64,000 bases of DNA from Megalobrama amblycephala (GCF_018812025.1 NC_063045.1:11755384-11819383), one strand, 5' to 3'. Numbered from the stretch's first letter, positions 25,801 to 39,182 are shown. Made by a program: numbers and translations. The notes: generated by a model from the letters alone, not told the origin.

Positions 25801-28800
25801 TGAGGGGCAAGTTTACAGTTTATGTCAAGTTTAGGATTACAAACGGGGTTAGGTGCTTCTACATCAGGTGTTATTCACCTATAATTTCCCTCTGATTTTA
25901 GGGGTAACTTATGGGTGGGGTTCAGTTTAGGGGTAGGTATATGGTTAGGATTAAATTTTCAGCCAGGAATGTTGTTCCAGAATCAACAAAATAGGTTGAC
26001 CCAGGAATTTGTCTAAATCTGCAAAATCTGGACTAAGTAACAATCTGTATTTACTTTTTGGGGATTATATCTATACAAATAAATCAGTAACATTTTTACT
26101 CCTAAACCCAATCAAAAGTAATAAGGCTGAAACACACTCTAAGCAAGTACACAAACGCAAACACAAAGGTTTGGTAAAAGCATGGCAACCACTCAGTCTT
26201 TGTTGTACATAACATGCGTTCTTCCATGTAACAGACCCTAGAAGTCTATCAGGGGATACAGTTATGTTCAAATTTATCTTCAATCTGTTAATCAGCAGAG
26301 AGGATAGTTGACCTAAAAGGAAAAAAAAGGACTGCAGCGCCCCTTGTGGCAACAATGAGAATGCAACAACTATTTGCATTGTAGGGTTGGCACTAATGAT
26401 TATTTTGGTAATCAAGTAATCGATTATTCAAGGTCAATTATTTTGACGATTAGTAATCTGATTTTTTTTTTTTTTGTGGTAATGAAAATAGACCTAAGCA
26501 AAGACCTAAGCCTTTAAAATTACTTAAAAATACATATAGAATAACAATGAGGCTATAATATTTGGTTTAAATAAAGTATGAAAAGCAATTATATGGGTAT
26601 TATATGATGTATTATAAAAAATGCCTGCAGAGGCCAACAGCCTGTTGTTACACTTTACAGCAGATCAAATCCATCCTTGTTTAATACTGGCCAAGAGACA
26701 TTTAATTCTAATGTTTACTTAATCTTCAATATTTGGTCAATTCTTTATGATCGAAATGCTACAACCACTGTAATTTTTTTGAATATGTGGACATCAAAAT
26801 ATGCAAACTCAGATCAAGGATTTAAACTTTTATTTTGAAATTGCAATGAACAGTTATAAGCAACCCAAACTCACAGCATATGGAGAAATGGACTTTGAGA
26901 TGCTACACGCATGTGAATGATAACAGTTCATGTCCAGCAGCATTTCCTGTGAATGGAGCTGCTCTGAGATGCATGTAACTAAAGTGCATAACTGTATTGC
27001 GGCCTTTGTGAATTCACAATAGCACTATGCTATAGTATGGTTTTTAAATGGTTTTACATTGTGCAGCCTTAGAAAATCTAATAATGTGTTTCATGGATTC
27101 TCATCCATGGAATGAGCCACTTCCAGTATCAAGAAACATGGTGTCTTTAATTAGACACACACACGCAACATTTTTCCACACTTCAAATGTTATTTTTAAT
27201 GCGATGACCAAAAACATTACTTGTTTATCCTTCTGAGACTGTCCCCATTTGTAAAACTGAACGTTTCAAGATGTAGGAAATCCAACATTTAATTGAAAAC
27301 ACTTTTATTTAAAAATAAAGACACATTAATTTACAACTATAACCAGCAGATGGCAGCAGAGGAACAATTATTGGCTCATATTAGCCATTTCCTGTAATAG
27401 TTTTTCACTCAGTTTGGCTTTTGAATAAATATAAATCATTATAAAATCACTAGGTTTAAAAATACATTTCGTCATGGAGAAGTATGAAGTACTCACAAAA
27501 TCTCATGAAAAACAACAACTTTCCTTGTGAATGAATTACACAGAAAGCGAGCACCGAGCTTCTCCCTCCCTTTATAATCACAGAAGCTGTCGGTCAGTGC
27601 AGCGCAAGCTTGATGATTTGGGCACATTTGTGAAAACTTACATTTTATTCAATTAATCTAACTAAAGTGTACAATAAATCTTTAATTTACAGTGTGTTGA
27701 CGTTTTGTTTTGTTTTTTTTCACACAAAGTGTGAAAACTGAATAGCCAAACTGAATTTTGCCAAGGAGGAACACTGAGACACGTCTGTTTTTTAATGTCG
27801 TATTAGGTTTGAATAACTAAATGCTAGGCCTGACTATTTAGGTTACTATATTCTGATTATAAACTAAGTATTACAGTATTGATGCTGTAAAAGCTACTTC
27901 AGGATATTGAAGATACCGACACAAACAAATGACATTTTATCGGAAGTTTTCCAGCTGACTTATATTATTGCAGAAGTTCTTAATAACGTTCCATGCATAT
28001 GGTCAATTGCAATCAAGGATTTTTTTAAAATCAAGTACTCGAATTTAATTGAGGAATCGTGACAGCCCTATTGTACCGCACTATGAATTGCGCTTTTAAA
28101 CATTTTAGGAATCAATTAAGCTTGAAATCTAGCTTGCGTAGCCAGAAGTATTTACATACTTGCATAGAGTATGTTTCGGGCATAGCATAAACAAAAAAAC
28201 GTTTATAAGAACTAACCTGCTCTCAAAGGTGACCTCCAAAGATAAACTGGAATCAACTTGAGTTTTCACCTGCAAAAAAGGACAAGTGGTGTGTTCTTGT
28301 TTTTGCTGGCACCACAATATCAATTAATTAATTGTGCTTTCACACAAACCAACCTGCGGGATGACCTCACAGGCCGAGCTGTAAACATCATAGCATCTCT
28401 GGGTAAGTGTAGAATCCACAGGAGTTAATATCTCTTTGGTAATAAAAGCTTTTTCTGTACAAGTAGTTATTTCTGAAAGGGAGACGGAAAGCAAAAAGTT
28501 ATTCTTCAGTCACTAAAGTTTTGTTCACACAGCAAATGATGGTGATGATTTGATTTGTTTGTTCAGGCAATAGATGGTGTATCAACACTGGTTGATATGG
28601 TAATGATGCAAGCGTCAGGATGGTGCCAAGAGACTTTCATATACAACAGCTGACAGCAGCTGAACACAGCTTGAAGAAAAAAAATCTGATTTTAATTTAA
28701 GATTTGGAGTCAGATACCAAATACCAAAATCAAACAAAATATAAAATTAAAAAAATTAATCACACACACACACACAAAAAAAGGTAAAATAAATTTAAAT

Positions 28801-31800
28801 ACAAATGAAAGGTCCTGATAATGTATAAATGATTTCGAAGACAACTTATGCTAGAGTATAGTATTATTCCATTAATATTTGAGAAACGAAATGTTTAAAT
28901 CACATTTTACAGGAGTGCGTAACAATGAATATTTAGATGTCGTTGGCAGAAATGGAAAGTCTATCAAAAGCACCCGAGGCTGTTGCTTAGTAACTAACAC
29001 TCAAGAGACAAATATGGAGATCAAATGCTTTATAAATCAGGCCCAATCGGTATTAGGGCAACGAAATGAAAATAAACCACCACAAAAGTCAACGTTCAGG
29101 CTAGTTTAGGCAAAGCGAAGAAAATGGATGCTCATTATATTCATTCAAAGCAAAGTTATGAGAAAAATCAGTGTGGAATGCTGATTAAATTTGATTTATT
29201 TTTTCTGCAGAGCAGAAAAGGGCGCACCAAATCTCCGAAACATAATTATGACTAGCAGAGCTGCAGTAAGTCAGTATGCAGGAAACTGAACAGAAATGTA
29301 AGTAAAATAAGATTTAGATCACATGTTCAAAGAAAACTGTGCTTTTGTTTAAATTAACAATTCAGTCGTTTCAAATTACTCATTTACAATCATTACGTAA
29401 TGAAGAAAATAATATTTTTTAACCATGTAAATGGAGATTAATAACAAACAACTAAAATATTAAAAAGTACAATAATTTTGCAGGAAATATGTGATGCCAA
29501 AACAGAGAAATAACGTCTCATGATGTTTACATTATGTCATGCCATCAGAGGGACGTTTTTAAGTTTAAAGGTGAAGTGTGTAATTTTTTTTTTAACTTTC
29601 TCCAAACAAATCTTTATATGCCGACAAAACAACTTTGGGGCGGGACTGCTTGTTTATCCGACCAATGACAGACGGAAGTGTTTGAGAAACCTGTTTGAAA
29701 TGACACACTTCGCTTTAAACTCTCCGTTTGTGTTTCCCCCCCTCGTCCCAGCAGCGCGATACATACATGATTACCTTGACTGGAGCAGGTGGAACGGGAC
29801 AGAGAGGGGGAGGAAGAGGAGGGCGGCGCGACGAGAGAGGACGAAGAGGACTGCGGCCCGCTGGTGGCCTGCCCCGGGACGTCACTCACCTGACAACAAT
29901 AACATCAGGCTTCTCTTTAGCGAAAAGCACAACCAAGACCACTGAAGGTCAATATAAAGGGTGCGAGAAATTATAAACATGTCCAAACCAGAACGACAAG
30001 CGATATATCGCATTCATGTTAACCTGAGATTTTGAGTAGCTCCACCCACACAGAAATCTCATTGGTCCAAATCCTGCTACATATCAAACATCAGATATCT
30101 TCTGATTGAGTGTGAATTTAACGCAACGTTTCGCTTTCAAAAATTTTGCTCAAAATGTCATGCCTGGTTAGGACACTTTGTTAGTATGAAAGATTCAGCA
30201 CACACAGAAGGCCTCAAAATAATAGTGCGTTCATGTTATTTCAGAAATATCGTAATTACATTTTTTTCTGCCTAATTTTATAAAAGCTCTGACTTTTTGT
30301 GACAACATATTAAAACGACCAAAACTGCAGCATGTACACACTTTACATGATAATTTATTATGGACCAATTTTTCTGATGCACATTTCTAAATTCTTAAAT
30401 TTAAAGAACAAAATTCAAATATTTAAACTGTTTAAAACAATATTTGAATTATTAAGATTATATAAAATGATAATTAAATTGTTTAAACTATTATTAAATT
30501 AATAAATCCTGATTCTTTACAAACTGAACAGCTCTATTGATGTATTTTCCTCTCATTGTAATTACGGTACTTCCGAGACACAAGCGCAACATAATGTTTT
30601 ATGTTATAATATAATTTTAGAACTATAACTTAGATATACTATAACTACATTATATAACTATATAATATTACAATAGCATATGCAAAAGTCGATGCATTAA
30701 CACTTCAACAACTTTATTTCATGTCTTCATAATATAGCAGGTCTGCAGTCAAGTGTAGAGTTGGTGATATCCAGTCATTATCAGAGTCTGGCCAGGAGGA
30801 GGCGCCACAACTCAAGTCTTTCTCTTCACTGGAAAATTTGTGTTAGGTAATGGATGCGGACAAACAAATGCATCAATGTGAGCATATAAATCACTGAATC
30901 ATCTTTTTGTTGAATTCTCATGTCTGGATATCAAGGTTTAGCCCGATTCACACCTAAAAGATTATCTGAGATTAATAATGTGTCACACTCAGTTGAAAGA
31001 AAGCCGTCAGCACACGCCTTAAAACACATTAAAAAACACCTTTAATCTGACAGATGAAACAGTAGTTTGCATTAGAGCCTATTACATAACCTTTTTATTC
31101 ACTTTCACTTGGAATTTGTTTCCCTTTTTAACCATCTTTATATCATTTTAAATGTTCCTACTGAACAAAATCAAAACCATCTAATAATAATAATAAATGC
31201 TAATAGTAATAAAAATGTTATAATAATAATGATGATGATAACAAAATTACTTATTATAAAGTGCTAAATAAGGACTAAAAAGGAAGTTTCCTACTAAACA
31301 AAAGCAAAACACTCTAACAATAATTATTAAAATAATAATGTTAAATAATAATAAATAATAATGTTATAATAATCATAATGATCATAAAGAAAAATACTAA
31401 AAGGAATATTCCTACTAAACAAAATCAAAAGTCTAATAATAAATGTTAAAATAATAATGTTATATTATTATTATCATAATAATAATAAATGTTAATAAAT
31501 AATAATAAGAAGAAGAAGAAGGAGGATTATAATAATGATCTGTTTAATTCAATTTTGCATCAAAAAAAATATATAAATCTATAAAACATAAAATACCTTT
31601 TTGTCATTGTTTGCCATTCGGTCTTTGGCCACTTTGGCTTTCTGAATGGCTTTCAGCACCTCCACCGTGTCGAGCTCTTTCTCTGTGGTGGTCGTACCAT
31701 CCAAACACACCTGTGTGATAAACATAAATTATATTTCTCTATCCTTTAAGAACAAATTCAGAAAAATGTCCTGAAAACAGCTCATTTATGTGATATGATA

Positions 31801-34499
31801 CTCTTCCTTCTGAGCGTAACAACGCTGTAAACTCCGCTAAAGCTGTGCAGCATGTCATCTTTGATGAGAAACTCCATTACCTCAGAGGCTCTGTCGCAGA
31901 ACTGGGCCAGAACTTTAGTCCTGTAATCTGGGATGATGCACATGGGGTTATCAGCCAGAGCCAGTTTCTCCAGACAGGGAAGAGTGCCGATGTGTTTAAT
32001 TTCATCCAGCTACGCAAAGCAGAAGACAGAGAATTATATCGAGCAAATTATTGCATCAACAAAACGGCATTTTGCAACTGTCAGTGCAGATAATATAACT
32101 ACCTGTGCTAATTTGTTGCTGCTTAAGTCCAGGTTAACCAAGGAGTAAAGTTTACTGAGGCCGGAGAGCGTCTCCAGCTGATTCCCAGACAGATTCAAAG
32201 TCTTGATATTTCCGAGTTTAGTGTGAACGCACTCCAGGATGGTGAGTTTGTTGAAGGACAGATCCAGATGGACCAGGTTGTACAAATGCTGCATTGAAAA
32301 TTTTTGAAATAAATACACTGGACTTTTCTTTGCTCATTAAAATTCATATTATGACATAATTTGGAGACAACACACCTGGAGGTTTTCCACTACAGACAAC
32401 TCATTATGGCTGAGATCAAGAAATTCCACTTCAGGAATCAGTTTCTATGGAAAAAAAAGCACAACTTTTATAATCATCAAGGAACTGGTATTTATTTCAT
32501 ATAACATGACCTAACTCACCACAGACTCATCGATGCAGCGTATGAAGTTTCGGCTCATGTCCAGAGTGGTGAGCATCTTCCACTTGGGAATGATCGCCGT
32601 CACGGGACAGTCCGTATCCACACCCTCAGGTTCCCACTGCGCAAATTCAGACGCTTCGGGAACTAAGATTTCCTGTCAGAGGAGGAGTGAACATTGTAAT
32701 TCGCACAACTTTCAGTGCCAGTGAAAGGTTAAGAAGTTTTTTGTCTTTTACGAATGCTACAAAATTAAAGTAAAAATGAAACATTTTGCAGCCTTTTAAC
32801 AAATCCTAAAACCATCCATTTTTGTTTTTCTAGAGATGCTTGACTGCATTTTGAGACTCAAATTTGTTTCTGCTGTGAAGTGGTTGAAAAGTTTGCTGGT
32901 TTCAAGACTTTTGTTTATACACAAAACCATGTAAAGTACCTTCATACTGCCGGCTGAGAGGTGTATGGTGAGCGTGGCCAGCGTGGGCTTTAGGGAAGGC
33001 AGACCTTTGATCTGTCCAGCATCGCAATCACTGATCTGAAAGTAAAAAATATTAATGTGTTGGAAACATCACCACACCCTCAATTCAACACAAAATGCAA
33101 ACGTGACTGTCTTCACCTCAATCTGGAGCAGCGATTTAAAGATGGACAGGTCAAACGGAAGGCTCTGCTCCTCGATGTTACTCGTCCCCACCGCTATTTT
33201 CATTCCAGGGATCTAAGTTTGAAGATTTAATGTGTAGCTTTTAGTTATTCTTGTAGTGGAAAAAAAAAACAATACGGTAATTTGATACATTTATACTCTC
33301 AGATCATTTAACATAACATTTCTTTCAAGGTGCCCAAGAATGCTTTTTCACAAGATGTAATATAAGTCTAAGGTGTCTCCTGAATGTGTCTGTGAAGTTT
33401 CAGCTCAAAATACCCCATAGATTTTTTTAAATTAATTTTTTTAACTGCCTATTTTGGGGCATCATTAACAACGCACTGATTTAGGCAGCGCCGCCCCTTT
33501 AATTCGCGTGCTCCCTGCCACATGAGCTGTCGACTATATTGCAGTGCATTTACAAAGTTCACACAGCTAATATAACCCTCAAATGGATCTTTACAAGATG
33601 TTCGTCATGCATGCTGTATGCATGCTTCGAATTATGTGAGTAAAGTATTTATTTGGATGTTAACGTTTTATTCTGAGTGAATTTGAGGCTATGCTCTGTG
33701 GCTAACGGCTAATGCTACACTGTTGGAGAGATTTACAAAGAATGAAGTTGTGTTTATGCATCATACAAACTGCAAGTGTTTAAAAATGAAAATAGCGACG
33801 GCTCTCTTGTCTCCGTGAATACAGTAAGAAATGATGGTAACTTTAACCTCATTTAACAGTACATTAGCAACATGCTAACGAAACATTTAGAAAGACAATT
33901 TACAAATATCACTAAAAATATCATGTTATAATGGATCATGTCAGTTATTATTGCTCCATCTGCCATTTTTTGCTATTGTTCTTGCTTGCTTACCTAGTCT
34001 GATGATTCACCTGTGCACAGATCCAGACGTTAACTGGCTGCCCTTGTCTAATGCCTTTTATAATGTTGGGAACATGGGCTGGCATATGCAAATATTGGGG
34101 GCATACACCCTGACTGTTACGTAACAGTCGGTGTTATGTTGAGATTCGCCTGTTCTTCGGAGGTCGTTTAAACAAATGAGATTTATATAAGAAGGAGGAA
34201 ACAATGGAGTTTGAGACTCAATGTATGTCTTTTCCATGTACTGAACTCTTGTTATTTAACTATGCTGAGGTAAATTCAATTTTTGAATCTAGGGCACCTT
34301 TAACTTTACAAGCCAAAGTGTGCCACACATGTCCTGAAAAGTGAAGCCAAAGCATTTTGATCGCTGACTGCAATATAGGTCATAAACCCCACCCTTTCTG
34401 CGTAATCGAATGGGACGTGAGCCAAACTAAAAATTCTGATTACAATTCAAATAATTTTTTAGATTACACTTCAAGAAGTGTTCAGTTTTCCAATATTTT

Positions 34500-34597
<98 letters not shown>

Positions 34598-34634
34598 AAT
34601 AATCAGAGAGAAATATATTGTAATATTGTAATAT

Positions 34635-34665
<31 letters not shown>

Positions 34666-35511
34666 CTGTGCAAAAGTCGTAGGCACGTCAGTATTTTCAC
34701 CCCCCCAAAAAAGGTTTTAAGCCAGTTATTTATATCTTTTGCTGTATTGTGTCAATAGGAAATATCCCTTCACATTTCCAAACATTCATTTTGCCATTAA
34801 TTGCAATAATCCAGTGAGATTTTTGAATACACAAAGAGTCTGACAACAGCCGGTGCTCCACACAGTGATCTGATCTCACCATCAAATCCGTCTGTGATTA
34901 CATGAAGAAACAGATGAAACTGAGACAAACTAAATCCTGCAGAACTGTGGCCGTGTCTCTAAGATGCTTGAAGAAACCTGCCTGCAAAGATACAGTACTG
35001 TGAAGAGTTTTAGGCACTTGAGTAAAAATACTGTAAAGTGAAGATGTTTTTAAAAAATACTGTTATAAATAGATTTTATTTATCAATTAACTTGTATTAA
35101 CTAAATTAAAACAATATTTTGTGTGACCACCCTTTGCATTTAAAACAGCTCTTGTCCAGGTACACTTGGGCATCATTTTTCAGGTAGCTTTGGAGGCAGG
35201 TTTCTTAAAATCTCTTGGAGACATGGCAACAGTTCTTCTGGATTTGGTTTGTCTCAGTTTCATCTGTTTCTTCATGTAATCACAGACAGATTTGATGATG
35301 GTGAGCTCTGATCTCCATGTGGAGCACCAGCTGTTATCAGTCTGATTGTGTATTCAAAAATCTCACTGGATTATTACAATTAATGATAAAATGAATGTTT
35401 GGAAATGTGAACGGATATTTCCTATTGACACACTACAGCAAAAGATATAAATAACTGGCTTAAAACCTTTTTTGGGGGGTGAAAATTCTGACGTGCCTAA
35501 GACTTTTGCAC

Positions 35512-35609
<98 letters not shown>

Positions 35610-38334
35610 AATTTATATTACATATTCATTTACAAAATTATTTATCAATTAACAGATTTAAAAAAAAAAAAAAAAACTAATATTAGCCGACTGATGCTGA
35701 CATATTAGTTGCCAACATATCATGATTTCAGTAAAGTGACAAACTCGGACCTTGAGGTACTTGAGGCGGCAGGTGAAGTCCAGGATATGTCCGAGGTCGG
35801 CTTTGGCATCTCCGTTGGCACAGGTGGGCTTGGCGAGTTTCAGCTGCTGCGTGACGGCGTACAGCTGGAGCGGTCTGAGTAGAAACACCTCGCCTGCAGC
35901 CAACAACTGCTCACCTGGGAGAAGAGACAGAACCACCACATTTAACAGAGGTACTAGAATGCATAGATGACAGAACTACTCATAGTATATATTATGCAAA
36001 TAAAAAAATTAATAATGATGAACGTACAGTAAATGTTCCAAAATGGGATTTGCAAACATTTTAGTAATTTATCAGCCACCATGCACCAATATTGGCTCCT
36101 TTTTGTATTTTCATCATCATCGGTATAAAATGTGAACTTTGATAAAGTATTTTTTTTTTTTCAATTATAAAAGTATATTTTCTATATCTGGTTGCAAGAC
36201 TATAGATGTCTAATGTCTCATTTGGAGCTTTATTATGAAATTATAGATTTTGAATAATGACACTTTCGTTTATCAGTCAATACATTTCATTTTGTACATT
36301 TCAAGCTTGTAATAACTAGCAATTGAAATAAAGTAACAGACCCTTATGAAAGAGCTCTTCAGCCAGGGCAGCAGCGATTCCATTGATTTCCTGAAAATAA
36401 GGAAGTTTTTGTCAAAACCGGAAAATCACACGAGCCCAAACAGTAATGTCACTGCATTGAGCTTTAATGATCGGCATGTGCTTCTCCAACTCATTTCCTG
36501 AAAGATCTCGCCAGAGGAATGCAGAAATGACTTCAATTTCCTCCTTACATCTTTTTTTACATATTCTGAGAAAATGACTGGAAACACTTATGCGCACAAA
36601 TCAGGGTTATTATAGTTAACTAAAACTAAAACCATAAAAAAAAAAAAAACATTTTGGTTACAAGAAATAAAATAATCTGAAATTACATTTTTTTTTTAAA
36701 AAACCCTAGGCAACATTTTTTATTTTCATTTAGTTTAAATTGATAAACTAAAATAACAACATATAAAGAAGTAAAAATTAATAAAAAATTATAAAGACAT
36801 ATTTATTAAAAAATAAATAAAAATGACAAATCATCACAAGATTGCTAACATTTTAACTAAAATTAAAATGAAATCTATAATAAACTAAAAAAAATTATTC
36901 AAAATATTAATAAAAAATTATAGTACTATCTGAACAATATGGAAGCTTGTTTCCGCCACAAAATAAAAAAATTAAAAAGGTAATAACTGTGGGATATAAA
37001 CTGGAAACTCAGTTTATTGCAAGTTTATATGGTGCAATTCTGACTTTTTTCAGAATTGCCAGTTTTTATATCTCAGAACTGTGAGATATAAACATGCAAT
37101 TGTGAGAGAAAAAAGTGAGAATTGTGAGATAAGTTGCAATTATCTTTTTAATAATCTGTTTATACATTGCAATTCTGAGACATAAGTCAGAATTGTGAGA
37201 TATAAACTTGCAACTGCGATGAAAAAAGTCAGAATTGCCAGTTTATATCCCACAATTCTGACTTTATTTCTCTCAGAATTGTGAGATATAAACTCGCAAT
37301 TACCTTTTTTATTTTTTTATTCTGTTACAGAAAACAAGCTTCAATAGAACAATGCTGAAATAACAATGCCAATCGAGAATAAATGCACAAACGTAAAGCA
37401 TTTCTCCTCTCCAAAACAACTCTGTCCGGTCATATGCCTTTATCTAGACAAAAGCCTTTCAGAGATCAATATCAATACCACTACTGTCAGCGGGAAAACA
37501 TCGCTTACGGCCAGATTACAGGCTCTGCTGTTCTGAGAACCATTTATATGGCTGAGAGGAGAAAATGCAGTGCAACACGATTCATCCTCACTGGATGTGA
37601 AGAGTTGCATGCAGTCGTTTTGGATGGATTACACACAAACTCTGGTTAATATGTAACTGGCATGTGACAGACATGAAGCACACGAATCTTCAGTTGTAAT
37701 CACTTTACAATCTTTCGCTTCTTATCAAGCACAAAGCATATGAAAACTTACATATAAGTGAAAAAGCAAGAAGTTAGATAGGACTTTGGGAGTCGCCGCT
37801 GGGAATCTGCTCAGGAGTGTTTGGAGATAAACTTCCAGCTCCTTTTGTCGCTTCTCAACGAGGCTTTTGGAATTTTTGCCGATGATCTTCTTGGGCGGCA
37901 GCAGATGTTTATCGATCTTCTTCTCCACAGTGAGCTGAAGTCAACAACATTTAATCAGTTTTATCAGTCACACACTGTGAACTATGAACACAGTGTCAAT
38001 ATCTGAGGTCTGATCTGTCATTTTAGGAACGTGTCTGCGTAACTCACTTTTTCGTGCAAATCGTGAAAGTCACTGTAACGGTGTTTGACCGTCCAACTGT
38101 GATCTCCAACCTTCACCTCTATGACATAAACCTGAGGAAAATAATACATTCGTAAAAAAAAAAAAAACATCCATAACAATAACAATATTTCTCATTAATG
38201 TGCGTTTTAAACTGTGCAAACCAACAAACTCCACTCCACTTTGTCACACATTGCTTAGATCTATAACTCATATTGTGTATTATGCAAATGAGCATTCAAA
38301 TGATTAAAGTGGCTTTTGACACTGTATGAATCGC

Positions 38335-38365
<31 letters not shown>

Positions 38366-38767
38366 CATCCACATGCCTATTAACAATTAAACACAGGATT
38401 CCTCTAAACATTGATAAATTATTCCCAAAATGATTCTTAAAGAAATCATCAAATGCTTATTATTATATAAAAAAAAAAAACATCCGCTCTTATGCAACAC
38501 ACATTGTTTTCATGTTGAATTTTATACGTTACACAAATCTAAATATTAATCTAACCTAAGCTAAATATACTTCTATCCAACAATACTAAAAATATAAATC
38601 ATTTCCACTTATATTATTCGCAAACCGTTATCATAAACATGAATTTGCACTGAACAACCGACCCAAATGAAACACATCAGACTGACCGTGTAATTCTCCA
38701 CCAGCTCGGATCCCACGATGCGGACGCGTTTCTCCGGACTCTGCTCTGACAGATGCGGCGCGTCCAT
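16819..38767 (-). CDS. nisch: Nischarin (20 coding exons, complete)
   Basis: Nischarin is an endosomal/cytosolic scaffold (imidazoline receptor I-1 candidate) that binds integrin alpha5 and restrains PAK/Rac signalling and cell migration. Exons: 38687-38767, 38048-38131, 37752-37934, 36342-36390, 35751-35914, 33117-33212, 32940-33035, 32520-32672, 32376-32444, 32103-32288, 31881-32009, 31597-31710, 29775-29889, 28354-28472, 28217-28269, 24321-25634, 23467-23653, 22685-22835, 22205-22333, 16819-17723. They total 4,377 nt, 1,458 residues (human about 1,504); all phases fit. Domains: PX at about residues 17-120 ([25 protein letters not shown]); leucine-rich repeats at about 270-425 ([30 protein letters not shown]); LRR cap [18 protein letters not shown]; Ser-rich linker; conserved tail [13 protein letters not shown] to REKLISLL-like end [18 protein letters not shown]. 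The intron after 23467 starts with GC. Start ATG gives [21 protein letters not shown], matching family N-termini. Confidence 0.97.
18407..19930. mobile_element. hAT-like element with perfect 8-bp TSD, inside copy B
   Basis: The terminal inverted repeat is CAGGGGCGGACTGG at 18407 and CCAGTCCGTCCCTG ending at 19930. TGTCTAAT is duplicated exactly at 18399-18406 and 19931-19938. The 8-bp duplication and CAGGGG-type ends indicate the hAT superfamily. It is itself interrupted by another element at 18634-19705. Confidence 0.9.
18634..19705. mobile_element. Second hAT-like element nested in the first
   Basis: Ends CAGTGGTCTCAAAC (18634) and GTTTGAGACCCCTG (to 19705) form an inverted repeat. Flanking octamers do not match well, so the target duplication is decayed or the true borders differ slightly. 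It contains a (TTA)n run and a GC-rich module near 18815-18935 resembling one at 4065-4190. No complete transposase frame was seen. Confidence 0.75.
20082..21061. mobile_element. TTAA-flanked (piggyBac-like) element, copy A, nested
   Basis: A 980-bp copy of the same family as copy B, opposite in orientation, inserted inside copy B at a TTAA (duplicated at 20078-20081 and 21062-21065). Ends are AGGTGCCCTCGAATG and CTAGGGCACCT. The uninterrupted site is visible in copy C near 33780, where GCAAGTGTTTAAAAATGAAA runs through. It is non-coding. Confidence 0.9.
25700..26381. other. nisch intron sequence, nothing recognised
   Basis: Part of the intron between nisch exons 28217-28269 and 24321-25634. 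It contains loosely repeated GGGTTAGGATTAG-like words but no exon or complete element. Confidence 0.4.
26382..28070. mobile_element. hAT-like element (TAGGGTTGGCAC ... GTGACAGCCCTA)
   Basis: The termini are imperfect inverted repeats, with subterminal ATCAAGTAATCGATTATTC-type DNA typical of a common fish hAT family. Flanking octamers TTGCATTG and TTGTACCG match only in part. No transposase was seen. It fills most of a nisch intron. Confidence 0.6.
30713..30828 (-). other. nisch: Possible alternative terminal exon of nisch
   Basis: Minus strand reads an acceptor-like TTTTCCAG up to 30829, then non-repetitive sequence to an AATAAA at 30713-30718. If spliced from the exon ending at 31597 (phase 0) the first codon is TGA, giving a truncated nischarin of about 468 residues that keeps PX and leucine-rich repeats. 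Human NISCH has short isoforms truncated at about this point, which makes the idea reasonable. The polypyrimidine tract is weak and no transcript evidence is available. Confidence 0.22.
33328..34299. mobile_element. TTAA-flanked (piggyBac-like) element, copy C
   Basis: Same family and orientation as copy B, uninterrupted, in the nisch intron between exons 35751-35914 and 33117-33212. The right end AGGGCACCT is followed by TTAA (34300-34303); the left flank is TTCA, one substitution from TTAA. It serves as the reference for the empty site of copy A. No coding capacity. Confidence 0.85.
34502..34663. repeat. (TA)n/(CA)n microsatellite
   Basis: About 77 bp of TA followed by a short CA tract, then a second TA run at 34639-34663. 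Open frames reading IYIYIY here are artefacts of the repeat. Confidence 0.95.
34666..35513. mobile_element. Fold-back, Tc1-like non-autonomous element
   Basis: Outer ends CTGTGCAAAAGTCGTAGGCA (34666) and its complement ending at 35513 pair over about 320 bp with few mismatches. TA flanks both ends, as for Tc1/mariner. An internal copy of the opposite terminus (TACAGTACTGTGAAGAGTTT, 34991) shows a shortened element joined to an inverted duplicate of its other half. The arms hold Tc1 transposase-derived words but no usable frame. It is embedded between TA microsatellites in a nisch intron. Confidence 0.8.
35515..35607. repeat. (TA)n microsatellite
   Basis: A TA run of about 90 bp directly adjoining the fold-back element. 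Confidence 0.95.
36960..37320. repeat. Minisatellite of TTGTGAGATATAAAC units
   Basis: Roughly 45-bp units with words AATTGTGAGATATAAACTCG and AAAGTCAGAATTGCCAG repeat, some inverted, in the nisch intron upstream of exon 36342-36390. This type is common in cyprinids. Confidence 0.7.
38338..38364. repeat. (ATT)n microsatellite
   Basis: Nine or so ATT units in the first nisch intron. Confidence 0.85.
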
Positions 38768-38910
38768 CTTCACTTCAGCGGGAGTTTGAGCGCGGCGCGA
38801 TGAAAAATGCAAGTCTAGCTGTCATGTAGCGCCTCCATCTTTGTTGTGGTTTAACGCAGAGCGAACAGAGCGAAGCGCCTCCTTCTCGTATTTCTCACGC
38901 GCCGCGGCGC
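38690..38910 (-). promoter_or_regulatory. nisch: nisch CpG-rich promoter/first exon
   Basis: The first coding exon and upstream DNA are strikingly CpG-rich compared with the AT-rich surroundings (CGCGCCGCGGCGCTC near 38898-38912, GATGCGGACGCG near 38716). No TATA box precedes the ATG. This fits a broad housekeeping-type promoter. The exact transcription start is not visible. Confidence 0.6.
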
Positions 38911-39092
38911 TCACACACAGAGAGAGCTTTATCGCCCCCTACCGCATGAGGATGTTACTACTGAAACTATGAATTACATCGTCAGCAGAACTCAAACCAA
39001 ATATCAATACTGACTTCAGTGATCTATATTAAGGTGAATTCAGTTCACCCTTTGATGTACCCACTGACATAAAAAGTAATCTGCCTAATCTT

Positions 39093-39097
<5 letters not shown>

Positions 39098-39178
<81 letters not shown>
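39098..39178. repeat. (TA)n microsatellite
   Basis: About 80 bp of TA in the space between nisch and the CCER1-like gene. Confidence 0.95.

Positions 39179-39182
<4 letters not shown>

Noticed and set aside
29520..29976. Plus-strand frames of 82-141 codons, Arg/Gly-rich
   Set aside because: Antisense to the Ser-rich nisch exon 29775-29889, which fits phase on both sides.
34357..35708. Open frames reading long IYIYIY stretches
   Set aside because: Translation of TA microsatellites.
38768..38812. Longer nisch N-terminus starting upstream of 38767
   Set aside because: The upstream frame has no ATG (it opens with TTG); ATG 38767 matches family N-termini.
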